Part shown: one piece after another, positions 1-11,900 of the stretch
Numbering within the stretch: position 1 is the first letter of the stretch
Layout of the letters: each line of letters starts with the position of its first letter
Assembly: GCA_030549335.1 (NCBI GenBank)
Contig: CM060186.1
Coordinates: 20,203,189 to 20,267,188, forward strand
DNA length: 64,000 nucleotides
Source of the DNA: Pontederia crassipes
Taxonomy: Eukaryota; Streptophyta; Magnoliopsida; Commelinales; Pontederiaceae
Reading direction: 5' to 3'
Made by a program: the position numbers and the translations under genes
The notes under the pieces: model-generated
What the model was told of the DNA's origin: nothing
Database searches by the model: none
What the model saw: only the letters and a program-made list of their open reading frames with translations

Positions 1-2334
1 TGCTTTGAATTTTTGCCACACTGCTACAAGCAATGATCCAATTGAGAGTTTCACAATACCTCATCACATCTAAATATTCCTTCGCCATCACCAATTACCG
101 AAAAGAGGTCTAGAATTGGTGGCCAAAGTACTAAGCCACAGAAGAGTAAGGAAAACACCGTTGAAACGATGGAAATTATGAAGGAAATAAAACAAAAGGC
201 AAATAACTCAACTTGGCATTAGTGATAAATGATATTTTAGTAAAAAATATAAATTATGTAGTATTTTTTATTATAAGTAAATAGTGTTATTTGAATTGCT
301 AAAGAGATTATTTTTACATAAAAAATAAGGTAATGCACATTCGTAATAATTTAATAAGTGACAATCTTTATATCAAGTAATGTATATTATAAAGTAATGT
401 GAAAAAGTACTGATCACATGTATAATTATACTTTTAGAATATTCATGTTATTAACTAAATGTTGATAATCTATTGATTATACAAATTTATTTAGTTATGT
501 TTTTAATTAAGATATTTTAAAAAATAATTCAATATTATAAATATATCCTTATAAGATGATGATTTAAACATAAAAAAACTATAGATTTTAATAAAACCCT
601 GGATCTCATTTGGTTAAAATGCATGCATACTTACATGTGCAAGGAGTAGAGTTAACTATTGGGTAAATTAATATCAATAAAATAAAGTAAATTTGAATAT
701 ATGATTTCATCAAGAAAAAATGAATAGTAATCATAGACATTATATATCTATACTAGATTAAAGGAAATTGTATTTAAAAATGAGTTTAACATGTTATATA
801 TGTTTAAAATTTATATGTAAAAGAGATAATTGAAAGTTTAACATGTTATATAGACTTGCAAACTTTGAATTATTTTTAAAAACTTTCAATCTTTAGTTGT
901 GCTTAAAAAAACTAGAAATTTTTAACATAATATTATTTTATATTGATTCATGTACATTTAAGAAAACTATTATTACTTTTGTGTAATACAAAAATCATCA
1001 TGATTCATGTACAATTAAGCAATCAAGGTGCACATCTTCTTCCACCACGTCGAAGTCCTCTCTCTAATGTCAAGCTCATTAGAGTCCAAGCAAAAGTTCA
1101 TGTCCTCTTCCTCCTCCTCCACCACGTCATCAAGCAGTGGCTTGAAGAAGTTATTAATTAGCTATAGATGCGACTATTTCGACCTATAAGAATTGTGGCT
1201 AAATAAATAATCAATTGAATTAGAGATTGAAAACCCACAGATCCTCCTAAGTTTTATTTTACTATATGCATGTTATAATATTTGTAAAGAAATGAAAATT
1301 AAACCAGATTCATCTGATTTTGTAAATATAAGTGATAATAAACACTAGTAACAAACATATTTTGCATATGTTGACTTGTGAAGCAAACAATACGCGATAA
1401 GATTCATTTGCATGCTATTGTAAGTTGTTGAGATATTTTAATAGCAAGACTTCCTCTAGAGTTGGAGAATGAGATCGAATACTCAACTTGGAAAGAAGGA
1501 AATGAAATTGCACTCGCCCAAATACTTTTAAAAGTCGAAGGAAATGAAATGGCACTCACCCGAATGCTTTTGGAATATGCAGTTGGTCTATCAACTTCCT
1601 CATTCAGCTCCACCACTTCCTTTGATTATTTGATTGCACAATGTTCTTCTACTTTGGTGTTGCAGCAATTGTTGTTGATCATAGATCTTCCTCCACCTAT
1701 CACCAAATACTTGCTTGCCCAACTCATCGATGCTCATGGAGTTGAACCTCTATGAGGCTAGTAATAATGTGTCATTGTCCTCATCTCCATCCTTGCCACT
1801 AGCACTACAATTGATCACAGTAGTAGCATAATGCTCCCAAGAGTTAGTCCCAATATAGATGTTCATAACTGACATCACATTTGCATAATTCTTTAATAAC
1901 ATAGTCACAAATGAAAAACATAATAAAATCAAAATAGTTAACTTAAAACACAGCAAAAGACTTTAATTGCACATAAAATTCAAGATGACATTAATTAGCC
2001 CATCAGCCACATGGCTCTAACATAAAGACCCAACATAGGGTTCTACATGACACCAATAAGATAAGAATTAGTACAAAGTTCATGGCGCTCAAGGTCCATA
2101 GGTCATACACATGTGACTCATACAAGAATTTGACATCATAATAACGAGTGAGATAAGATGACTTGAGTACATACCATAGTATACATTAAGCTTCCGACTA
2201 CACTAATATATAGAACTCGAGATATGTAATCTTTTTTTCCATTTGACATAAGTGAAATTGTGAAAATGTGCACAACAACAACAACAACAACAAATATATA
2301 GTACTTAAGGTCTTCACTACAAATATACCTAACT
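1..2334. other. AT-rich intergenic DNA, no gene recognised
   Basis: No convincing gene is visible. A short plus-strand reading at about 90-222 (KRSRIGGQSTKPQKSKEN, then an acidic/lysine tail and a stop) resembles the end of Myb/SANT-like proteins of Harbinger-type transposons, but it is too short to name. An open plus-strand frame at 1462-1755 contains a roughly 40-bp near-repeat (GNEIALAQILL, then GNEMALTRMLL) and matches no family I know. The rest is AT-rich with a (CAA)n run near 2272-2292. Confidence 0.4.
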
Positions 2335-3317
2335 TGAATAAAATCTTATGAATGTAACATTTATGACAGAAACGTTTATCCTATAAAATTCCATCCCTCA
2401 AATTTTTCTTTGTTGCACTAAAATTCTTCGTATCAAATTATGCACTAAGCAACTTATTAAAATTCTATATATCTGTCATATTCCTAATAGCAATCAATAT
2501 ATCATCAATATATAAAAGCAAATAAATGATGGAGCCATCTTTTATCTTCTTGTGATACATGATAATGAAACTATCAAATCTCTTGTACCACTGCTTGAAA
2601 GACTGCTTCAAGCCATATAATCACTTTTTAAACCTACAAACCTGGTCCTCCTTGTCTGGGATAGATAATCTCTCAAGCTGACTCATCTTCAAGTTGCCCA
2701 TATAAAAATGTTGTCTTCACGTCTAACTACTCAAATTTCAAATTCTGGTATGCTATAAGGACTATTAACACCCGGACGAAAGTGTGTCTCACAATTGAAG
2801 AGAAAATCACATTGTAGTCTACTATCTCTTTTTTATTGTGATCTTTAGAAACTATACGTGTTTTGTATTTAATGTCTTCAACTTCTGAACTTTCAAGCTT
2901 CTTTTTAAAAATTCATTTGCATTCGATGACCTTTTTATTTTTTGTAACTTGACTAGCTCTTAAGTTTGATTTTTAGGAAGAGACTCTATCTCTTGACTTA
3001 ATGTTGCAATCCATTGTTCTAATTTATGCACATATTACATCATCATTGTAGCTTGATGCCAAGGTTATCAAAAACTAATTTTAATACTTAAAACTTACGA
3101 TTTAACATTTCTAGGGTTCAAAAATAGTTGAGTCAGATTAAAATCACAATTAGGGATAAAATCAAATTTTAGTGCATTTTAATTTAGTGAAAACATGCAA
3201 AGATGTTTATAGATATAAGTATTAGAGTTTAGTCTCACATGCGCACTAGGTTTCATATGATAAGTGGCGCTGTAACCTTTCACTAAATCGCAGTTTTGAT
3301 CCTTATTGAGGAGACAT

Positions 3318-3601
3318 TTTGTTTTTCATTTCTTTTCAATCAATTCATGTATATAAATATATCCACATCAATTCTATTTTGTTTCTTTCTCCACTATTAT
3401 CTTTTAATCATACTAATTTTTTAAAAAAATATTATAATAAATTAAAATTAATATAAGAAAGGACAAAATATATAATTTATTATAAATGATTGATAATAAA
3501 TTTTATTATTCTTTGGATCATAATATTTAAATAAAACTTATTGCCAATACCTTTTTTCATTTATTTTCAATCAATTCAAGTAATAAATATACATACATAC
3601 A

Positions 3602-3672
<71 letters not shown>

Positions 3673-3858
3673 ACAAAACTTTCCATCTAATTTTATTGTT
3701 TCTTTCTCCACTATTATCGTTTAATCACAATAATTTTTTTACAAATAAATCAATTAATATTAAGATAAGAAAGGAAAGAATATATAATTTATTGTAAATG
3801 ATTGCTGATAAATTTATTTATTCTTTTATCTTTGGATCATAATATTTAAATAAAACTT
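3318..3858. repeat. Diverged tandem duplication split by a (CATA)n/(TA)n microsatellite
   Basis: The stretch 3318-3539 recurs at 3553-3858. Both begin with a CAATCAATTCA-containing block, share TTTCTTTCTCCACTATTATC, and end with TTTGGATCATAATATTTAAA. The second copy is lengthened by a microsatellite, (ACAT)n at about 3590-3630 followed by (AT)n to 3670. It lies inside the dead Copia element and codes for nothing visible. Confidence 0.75.
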
Positions 3859-5800
3859 AATTCACATGATGAAAATATGGTATAGTTGTTATGGTAATAA
3901 TGAGAACAAAATAAATACTACTTTAGACAAAAAAAAACTTATAAATACATCTATCTATCTATATCCAATTTATTAATTTGTTGCAAGTGATATTAAATAA
4001 TATATAAATATTAATAAATATGATGAAATAAAGCTTAAATCATATTCTTTTCTGAAAATATTTGTGAATTTTTATTCACTAAGTATTAATGGTATTTAAA
4101 TTTGATATATCTATTAATATATTTGATGTGGTTTAAAAAATAATTATTATTAAATTAATATTATATCTAAACTTTACACTCGAACTTGACAACCTTGCTT
4201 GATGATTCTAGTGACTCCATCTCTTTTGCTACTTGGAATGCATGCGCAATCATATCATCAAAAGTCATATCACTTAAGAGGACTTACTTGCCCGCAGGGC
4301 ACGTCTGATAGTTAGATTTGAAGTTTCTTCTTTCGATTGTTCTTCATGTTCTGATTGTTTAACTTGATGTGATGATCCTTCTACGTCATTATGAATTGAC
4401 GTTAATTCAAACTTTCATGGTTGTTGACACTCTAATTTTATTGAGTCAGCAATGTTCGCCTTTTGTTGGAGCATAGATGCCTTATGAAATAATATATTTC
4501 TATTGTGAATAACTTTGTACTCGCAAGGAGACTAAATATTGTAGCATTTTACACATGCGTCAGTCTCAGAAAAATGTCTTCTTTGCCCTTGGTTCTCCAA
4601 CTTTTCTGTGTTGACATGATGATAGTGTGGTGGAAAATAAAAATATAATATTAGTATAATCAGCAAAATTTCTTGACATACCACAATATAAGTTTTAAGA
4701 TCAATCGTACTCACCAGACTTCGATTCACCAAGTTACATGTAGTAACAATCTTAGTCTAGAATGACTTGTTCAAGTCAAAGTTTGAGAGCACGCATCATG
4801 CCCTCTCTAGAAGAATTATATTCACATGTTCTGATACAACATTCTATTGTGGTGTATCTCTATCAGTGCAATTATATGGTAATGTCTTCATCTTTGTAGA
4901 ACTGATTAAATTCTGACGAACAAAACTCTAAAGTCATTATCGGTATGGAAGCATTTCACCTTCTTCTGTGATTCTCCACCAAAGTTTTTCATTGTTTGAA
5001 GCTTCAAATGCCTCTTTTTTATGCTTCATATCTAGAACCTCATAATGATGAAACAAGAGAGAGGCCACGACAATTATTATGGATGTAATTGGCATTCGTT
5101 TTGTGCATTGCTTTGTTGAATTGAGACAATTTTTGCAAAGATGCAGTACTTACATAACCCAATTTCGAATATCTTCCGACCATCTAGAAGATTTTGCCTA
5201 CTGAGGATGTCCAACACTTCTTTACTCATGTTCAAGTTGCATGTGCCACACCTTGAATGTTTCTAATTATGATTTGGATGAACTAATTATTACAATCAAG
5301 TCAGAAATTATTGTGTCTTGTAACATGTATAAGAACTTTTGTCTCACCTATTTCTTAACTTTAGTATCACTTTGGAGGTAAATTACGTGGATCGTCCCCC
5401 AACTTTGAGTTGATATCTAAACGATCTTCCAACTTCAATTTGTAACTAGAACGTCCCTTAATTTTAATTTTATTGCACGATTCATCCACTTGACCGATGA
5501 TAGTAAGTTTTTTTGTTGCCTAGGTTACGTGAGTGTCACATCAACCATTTCTCTTTCATCCATATCATTAAAAAATAATAAACTAATATTAAAAATAAAA
5601 AAATGAAAAGGAGGGCCAACGACCCCCCTTCTCCATCAGCGTCAGGCGGGGCGGCACCCCCCCTCCATCGGCGTCGAGTGGGGGGCGCCTGTCCCCCTTC
5701 ACCGGCTGGCTCCACGGCATGAATGGATCCATGGCGAGCACACAGGTCCGATGAGCAACACGTCGCATCCTCTCTGCCGCCTTGAGATCCACCGACCTTC

Positions 5801-6355
5801 ACGATCATCGTCACCCAGATATGCGTCAATGCCGACTTCACCGCCATCGAGCCCTCCGTGCTTCGCAACCTAGAGGATGTCGCCGCCCGTCACCTCGCGG
5901 CCCTGGGATGCTTCATGGCGTCCGTGGCCGCCGCACAGGGGCGCACCGACGCTAACATCCTCGACCTCGTGCGTGCCTTGGAGGACCTCGCGGCCCCGCG
6001 CAGGTTCCTTGGTGCGACCGACCCGATGAGGCCGCTGCCGCAATCAGCACCACTCAGGGAACTAATGGCATTCGTGGAGGCATCGGACGAGGTGCCCTTC
6101 CCGAAGCCAATTCGACGGAGGAAGGTCGTTGAGGCAGGGGAGCGGCCAGGGAAGGAGGATGAGGTGAGGCGATGGTCGAGCTTCACAGAGGGGGGGAGTG
6201 AGCCATCATTCCGGCACGTGCTTTCCGCCGATGAAGCAGTGGAAGAGAAAAGGGGTCGAGGAGGAGAAGAAGATGATGACGACAATGTCGGAGGAGGAGC
6301 TGGTGATGCCTGCGCCAGTGGCGGCAAACGGCATGGGAACGATCGTGGCCGGTGA
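5801..6355 (+). pseudogene. TAF8: Captured TAF8-like histone-fold fragment inside the Pack-MULE
   Basis: The frame reads TQICVNADFTAIEPSVL followed by NLEDVAARHLAALG, AQGRTDANILDLVRALEDL, LRELMAFVEASDEVPFPKPI and then an acidic/basic low-complexity tail to a TGA at 6353-6355. This is the pattern of the bromodomain-associated histone fold of TFIID subunit 8 (TAF8), including the conserved GRT(D/E)xN(I/L)xD turn and the following I/VPF motif. No start codon lies just upstream in this frame, the TAF8 C-terminus is absent, and the sequence lies between MULE terminal repeats. I therefore read it as a transduplicated fragment and not a working TAF. The open frame over about 180 codons suggests recent capture or constraint. 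Whether it is expressed is unknown. Confidence 0.65.
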
Positions 6356-6560
6356 AGAGGGAGAACATTAAATTTTGACTTGGGAAGAAAGGGGCCGACG
6401 AAGGGAATTCACGAGGAAGTCATGAGGGGGCCGACGCCCTCGGAGAAAGAGGCACTCCCCTTTTCTACCGGTGAAGAGGGAGAACATTAAATTTTGACTT
6501 GGGAAGAAAGGGGCTGACGAAGGGGATTCACGAGGAAGTCATGAGGGGGCCGACGCCCTC
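6351..6560. repeat. Direct duplication (91-bp units) inside the Pack-MULE
   Basis: Positions 6351-6441 and 6470-6560 are nearly identical (GGTGAAGAGGGAGAACATTA at the start, CCGACGCCCTC at the end) with only a few substitutions. The first copy overlaps the end of the TAF8-like frame. The near-identity suggests a late event, after capture. Confidence 0.85.
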
Positions 6561-7865
6561 CTCAGCGAACGGCCTCGACGGAGAAAGGGGCACTCCCCTT
6601 TTCTACTTCCCCGACTGTGGGCGAAGGAGAAAAGGGGGGCCGCCCTTCGTCGATCGCGAGGGAGAAAGAGGGGTGACGGCCCCCCTTTTCTCCTTCATCG
6701 GCATAGCCGCCGACGAATGGGAACATCGCCCCCCGCTTAACGCCGATGGAGAAGGGGGACCGTCGGCCCTCCTTTTCATTTTTTTATTTTTATTTTTAAT
6801 GTTAGTTTATTATATATATATATATATATATATATCTTTTAATAATGTGGATGTAAGAGAAACGGTTGATGTGGTAGCCACATAACTTAAGCAACTGAAA
6901 ATCTATTATAATTGATTAAGTGGATGAATCGTGCAAATAAAATAAAAGTTGGGAGATGTTCTAGTTACAAATTGAAGTTGGGGGATTATTTAGATATCGA
7001 CTTAAAGTTGAGGGACGATCCATGTAAATTACCCTCACTTTGATGGTAGTGAGAACATCTACTATAGCATCAATTCAACATCTTTTGGAGTCCATAACTC
7101 CTAATGATATCATATTTTCTTCAATTACGGAGCATGATAAACATTTGCAATGTCCTCACTAGATTGTCATAAGTTTTGATTTGAATTGAGTCGATTCTAA
7201 TTATTTACATATTATATCATTGTCCATAATTATTTTTTTTACCATCAATATTTTAATAAGTTGAGAACCACTCTTTATGTGCAGTTATATGATAAAACAT
7301 CCTAAGTCAATAACACAACTCTTCTTTAAACATTTATTATTAGACACTATGAGAGTTAAATAGTTATTTTCAAACTCATTACCCTAGTGTACTAGGGTAG
7401 CAACTGTGATCTTCTTCTTCTTGGGGCAGTCTTTCTTCCAATGATCATGTTCTTTACAATAATTGCAAATGTCCTTTTGTTCTTCTTAAGCTTTGCCCTC
7501 TTAGGATTTGGATGGTGTCCTTTGTGATTGTCATCAGCAACTTGAGTTTTCACAGTTTTATCGGATGCCATGTGTAGAAGTTCACAAGTGTGTAGACTTA
7601 ATCTTACTTCTTTTAAAATTATTGTATCTCTTCGACTCTTCCAATGATGATCGACGGAATAAAATTTTTGTATGACAAAAAAAGATAAAATAATAGAAGG
7701 AAAATATTTTTATCCTCAATTTTTACATCTATATTTATTAACTCCATTGGCAAAATATTCATTTGACCAAAATGATCTTTCATAAAGATAGCTTCTTGCA
7801 TGTGGAGGGCGAACAAATATTATTTTAAGAGCAACTTGTTGATCAAAGATTTGATCATATACAAA

Positions 7866-8842
7866 CTATGAAGTTTCGACTACAGACCAAAGGTCATTTC
7901 TTTCTCGATGACTTAAATAATCACCTCGTTCACCCGACACAACAAGATTCGTCTTTTTTTATTTGCCCTTTGAATCTTCCTTCTTCGATTTGTTCTTCGA
8001 TTTTTTATTTCTTCAACACGTTCGCGCATCGACTAAACTTTATTCCACCTCGTGAATTTCTTGATTTCACGTTATACAAGATAAAACTTCACTATGATAT
8101 TAATTGTTGAAAGTTTTGCACGAGAGAAATTATGCACCAGAGGACGCATCGAGAATTTTAAGACGACACAAAATTTTATTAGATGAAAATAAAATAAAAT
8201 TATAATCATATTTTAAATTTTTTATTTAACTCGTAGGAAGTTTATATAAGCATTTTTTACATGTGATGGACATTTTAATCTAATTAAGATTCTTACGTTA
8301 ATCTCACAAGAAATAAAATATCTATCACATGAAAAAATCAATTCTTAACCGATAAATTTTCAATTGGAATAGACTTCAAAGCATTATTAACTTATCAGCT
8401 TAAAAAAAACATCCCCTGACCGAAACTCCCTCTATTGGTTCAGATAAAATTATAACTTATCCTACTAACTAGTTTTCACCTTATATCTTTTTCGTTAATA
8501 AGAAACATGAGAATATGATCGGGCGCAGATCAGAGAAAGTAAATACAGATTACAGAGCTTCTTATTCCTCAAAATTCCTCTTGACATCGTTATCAACTTA
8601 TCATTAACCCGGAGCTCGATCTAATGGCAGGGGGCCCCATCCATGTTGTGGCTCAGACCAAAGGTTTCATATGCAAACGAATGTCAAGGGCTCGTAGGTT
8701 TCTTTCTTGAAATGTCAGTGGGACCCCTTGACGTGAACCTCCCAAGATTCCCAAAATGATAATTTTTTTTCCATTTTGCGTCCGTCTTTCCTCTCCACCG
8801 TTTCGCTTCCGACACAGCCGCTCGTTTGGTTTGGTCTGTACC

Positions 8843-8844
<2 letters not shown>
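7866..8844. other. Intergenic and Derlin upstream region
   Basis: No gene is visible. The stretch is AT-rich up to about 8600, then turns to mixed composition with pyrimidine-rich tracts just upstream of the Derlin leader. The Derlin promoter should lie in about 8600-8840. No unambiguous TATA box was singled out. Confidence 0.4.

Positions 8845-8885
<41 letters not shown>
8845..8885 (+). promoter_or_regulatory. (GA)20 tract in the Derlin 5' leader
   Basis: An uninterrupted GA dinucleotide run of about 41 bp ends 35 bp before the Derlin start codon. Such leader GA/CT tracts are common in plant genes and are known binding sites of BPC/GAGA-binding proteins. A role here is inference. The run is likely to vary in length between individuals. 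Confidence 0.7.
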
Positions 8886-8887
<2 letters not shown>

Positions 8888-8920
8888 TTGGGGGTGGGGG
8901 GGAAGAAGGAAGGAGGAGGC

Positions 8921-11900
8921 ATGGCGCAGGCGGTGGAGGATTGGTACAAGCAGATGCCCATCATCACGAGATCTTACCTCACTGCCGCCGTCGTCACCAC
9001 CGTCGGGTGCTCTCTTGAGGTCCGCTCCGATCCCTCTCCTCGCGCTTTCTTTCTTCTAAATTTCTCTTCTTTTTTTCTTCTTTCACTTTGAAGTTTCATT
9101 TTATGGATTAGAAAACGTTTTGGTGCTGGACTTGTGTTCTCTTCTATTGTACGAGAGTTTTTGGGGTTCTGGTAGTCCACTGTTTTCTTCTCCTTTTCTT
9201 CTTCTTTTGAGATCGGAAATAATCTCGGAATTTGGGGCCTCAAATGTGCCGCGGGGATTCCCAAACTTTGGTGAATTTCTTCGACTCCAATCGAAATATT
9301 GAGATAGATCATGGTGGATGAAGGCGGCATGTCATCAGAGATGAGACGCAAACATAATCAATTTTGGGCACCATAACTATCTCAAGGGGATGTAGGGATG
9401 GAGCAATTCGCTCCGACATCCTGGCGTGGTTCAGTAGTCCAATCAACCTCATCTTTTCGTGGCAGCCCTTTGATAGGAACCTAGTTCCTAATAATAATAG
9501 GAATAGTTAATTTACCTTTTGATTAGGATTAGTTATTTACTTCCTAGTTTGATTAGCACTCTTGTTATTTACTTCCTAGTTTGAGTAGCACTCTTTTTCT
9601 TTTTCTAGTTCAACTAAGACTTGTTTGGGTTACCCTATAAATAGGACCCCCTTGAACACTTTTTAATTAGATATATGAGAATACAATCTTCTTTTGATAT
9701 TTGCTTGGAGCAACTATCTTGAAGGCTTACCCCCTCGAAGTGGTCTATTGGAGGTTTGATCCCCTCGAAGTGATCTAATTAGGATCCTAGACTAGGAACC
9801 TACCAATGGGTATCAGAGCTGTTCGATCTTCATCGGACAATTGTGATATCTCGGGTTTTTGGTTGGACCAATAACCTAGTTATCTTCGTCTTCCGTTGTC
9901 ATCTATCGCATCCGCTACTGCCACTACATCGCCATCACCGCCGCTTCCTACTATCAACCTACCTCTATCATAACTTATTAATAGTTTATATTCATAATTT
10001 AATATTTCAAATGTGCAGGAAAAATCCATGGCTTCACAGGATTTATCGACTTCAGAGATTTTAACACTAGCCGATCGTCTTACTCGAATCGAAGAACCAT
10101 TTCAACGAATCTTACAAGTATTCAACAACGAAAACAAATATCAACAAGTAAATAAGGAAAATCACGTACAAGATGAGCTTGCAAATATTCAACAATTAAG
10201 TACGGTCGAGGAGTATCAGACTCGTTTTGAATTATTATCAAGTCAAATTAAAAATTGCAGCGAACATCGATTGGTAGAAACTTTTATTGAAGGACTTCTC
10301 CCCGATCTTCGACGAGAAGTGAAAGCTCGATGGCCCATTACTATAGTTGCTGCTATTTCTTTTGCCCGATGGGAAGAAGAACGTTTAAATGAAGAGAGGC
10401 ATATATCAAGTCGACACTTGAACAAATCATTCCGAAGCACAAGTGCAATAATATTTTCATCAAAAATAGAAGAGTCCAACACTTCAGTTTCTTCAGAAAT
10501 CTTTACGAAAACTTTATCTCAACAAGAAACGAAGGATATTGAAGACAATTCAGTTGAAGTTCAACCTTCGGATTCATCAACTGTGAAATCTTTTAAAGAT
10601 TGGACATCTATTATTCAACTGTCAAACGAGCAATCATCTTTTGAAGAATCTACTACAAAAGGTATTATTATTGGGAAGTCATTAATTTGTGAAGATACTA
10701 ATAATGGCTCATTCACACTTATGGTAGTTGACTCAACATCAAAGAATGTCGAAGGCTTCAATGTCCAAAAACAAATTTACTCATGCAAAAAGAATTTGAC
10801 CAATTTCGAATTCTCTTTCGTCAGAATATGCAAGCTTGTTCCAAATGCTACCAATGCATAGTCAAAGCTTCTTTCTCAAGAAGGATCTCTATTTTATTCA
10901 AGTTATCAAGAGGCTTCGTCCGATCAAGCATCGAAAAGAAAAGTTCTCTCATATGTTTTTGCATAGCCTTGAGGACAAGGCTATTTTAAAGAGGGCGGGA
11001 ATGATAGGAACCTAGTTCCTAATAATAATAGGAATAGTTAATTTACCTTTTGATTAGGATTAGTTATTTACTTCCTAGTTTGATTAGCACTCTTGTTATT
11101 TACTTCCTAGTTTGAGTAGCACTTTTTTTCTTTTATTTCTAGTTCAACTAGGACTTATTTGGGTTACCCTATAAATAGGACCCCCTTGAAACTCTTTTTA
11201 ATCAGATATATGAGAATATAATCTTCTTTTGATATTTGCTTGGAGCAACTATCTTGGAGGCTTGACCCCCTCGAAGTGGTCTATTGGAGGCTTGATCCCC
11301 TCGAAGTGATCTAATTAGGATCCTAGTTGGACTAGGAACCTATCACCCTTTTCGGAATTCCTTTGAAAAAGCTTTCCCCTGGAAGGGCGGGCAATCGCGT
11401 TTCCACAGGATTTCTTGTTACTCATGTCAACACTCTAATGTCGAAAACCTTCCCCGATTTTAGGTTTCTTAACTCGTGCCCTTGGCCTCTCGAGTCTCTG
11501 AGCTCGAGATAAGTCATGCAATCAGCATCTTATCATTCTCTTCCATTCTCGTTTTGCTGCTGGGCTCTCTTCTTCTACTTCTTCCAGCCTTGCGTTTGGG
11601 TTAGGTTATGCACTTATGGCTCGTTTGATAAGTAGCAACCGAAGGATTTATAGTGGGGAAGGAAGCCATAGATTAGGCGGTGGAACGTTGGTACTGGCAA
11701 ATGTCCATCATCGCACTTTCTTACCTCGCACACTTATCATCCTCGCCTGCCATCATCGGGTGCTCCCTCTATGTGCAAGTCCCATTCCTCCATTAATGCT
11801 TTTGGGGTAAGAAGAATTTGTTTGCTAGGGTTTTGAGATTCTTTTCGTTGTGTTCATGAGTATTAGATTTTGGAGTCTGAATTGCATTTCAATGGCTTCT

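Larger units (their letters stand above)
5376..7034. mobile_element. Pack-MULE (Mutator-like, non-autonomous) with captured gene DNA
   Basis: The ends form long imperfect terminal inverted repeats. An AT-rich outer part (GGTAAATTAC..., with CAACTTCAATTTGTAACTAG at the left and its complement at the right) continues into a GC-rich inner part, about 300 bp per side (5376-5660 and 6700-7034). A 9-bp target duplication flanks it, TCACTTTGG (5367-5375) and TCACTTTGA (7035-7043), as expected for MULEs. The interior is very GC-rich, unlike everything around it, and encodes a TAF8-like fragment but no transposase. It inserted into a Copia element between the gag and integrase parts. Confidence 0.85.
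2335..7865 (-). mobile_element. Broken Ty1/Copia retrotransposon, interrupted by a Pack-MULE
   Basis: Minus-strand Copia parts occur in the expected order from right to left. Gag of the UBN2 type lies at about 7860-7600 and a CCHC zinc knuckle (CNYCKEHDHWKKDC) at about 7400-7460. A GAG-pre-integrase stretch (HNNCRGLSL region) lies at about 5050-5260. Reverse transcriptase with the LYGLKQSFKQWYKRF and YIDDILI motifs lies at about 2340-2750. No LTR pair was found, and the ends are uncertain. The copy is clearly dead, with many breaks and several insertions, including the MULE at 5376-7034 and AT-rich duplicated DNA at 3000-4200. It is older than the MULE that sits inside it. Confidence 0.7.

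Noticed and set aside
3590-3670. Regularly spaced repeat resembling a small array
   Set aside because: It is a simple (ACAT)n/(AT)n microsatellite with no spacers, so not CRISPR-like.
5536-6368. Minus-strand open frames in the first Pack-MULE
   Set aside because: Only the plus strand shows the TAF8 histone-fold pattern; the others result from GC-rich composition.
8653-9091. Open frames with Arg-Glu or Ser-Leu repeats around the Derlin start
   Set aside because: They are translations of the (GA)n tract in non-genic frames.
11616-11810. A 64-codon open frame in Derlin intron 1
   Set aside because: It runs through the decayed exon 1 copy in a different frame and has no independent support.
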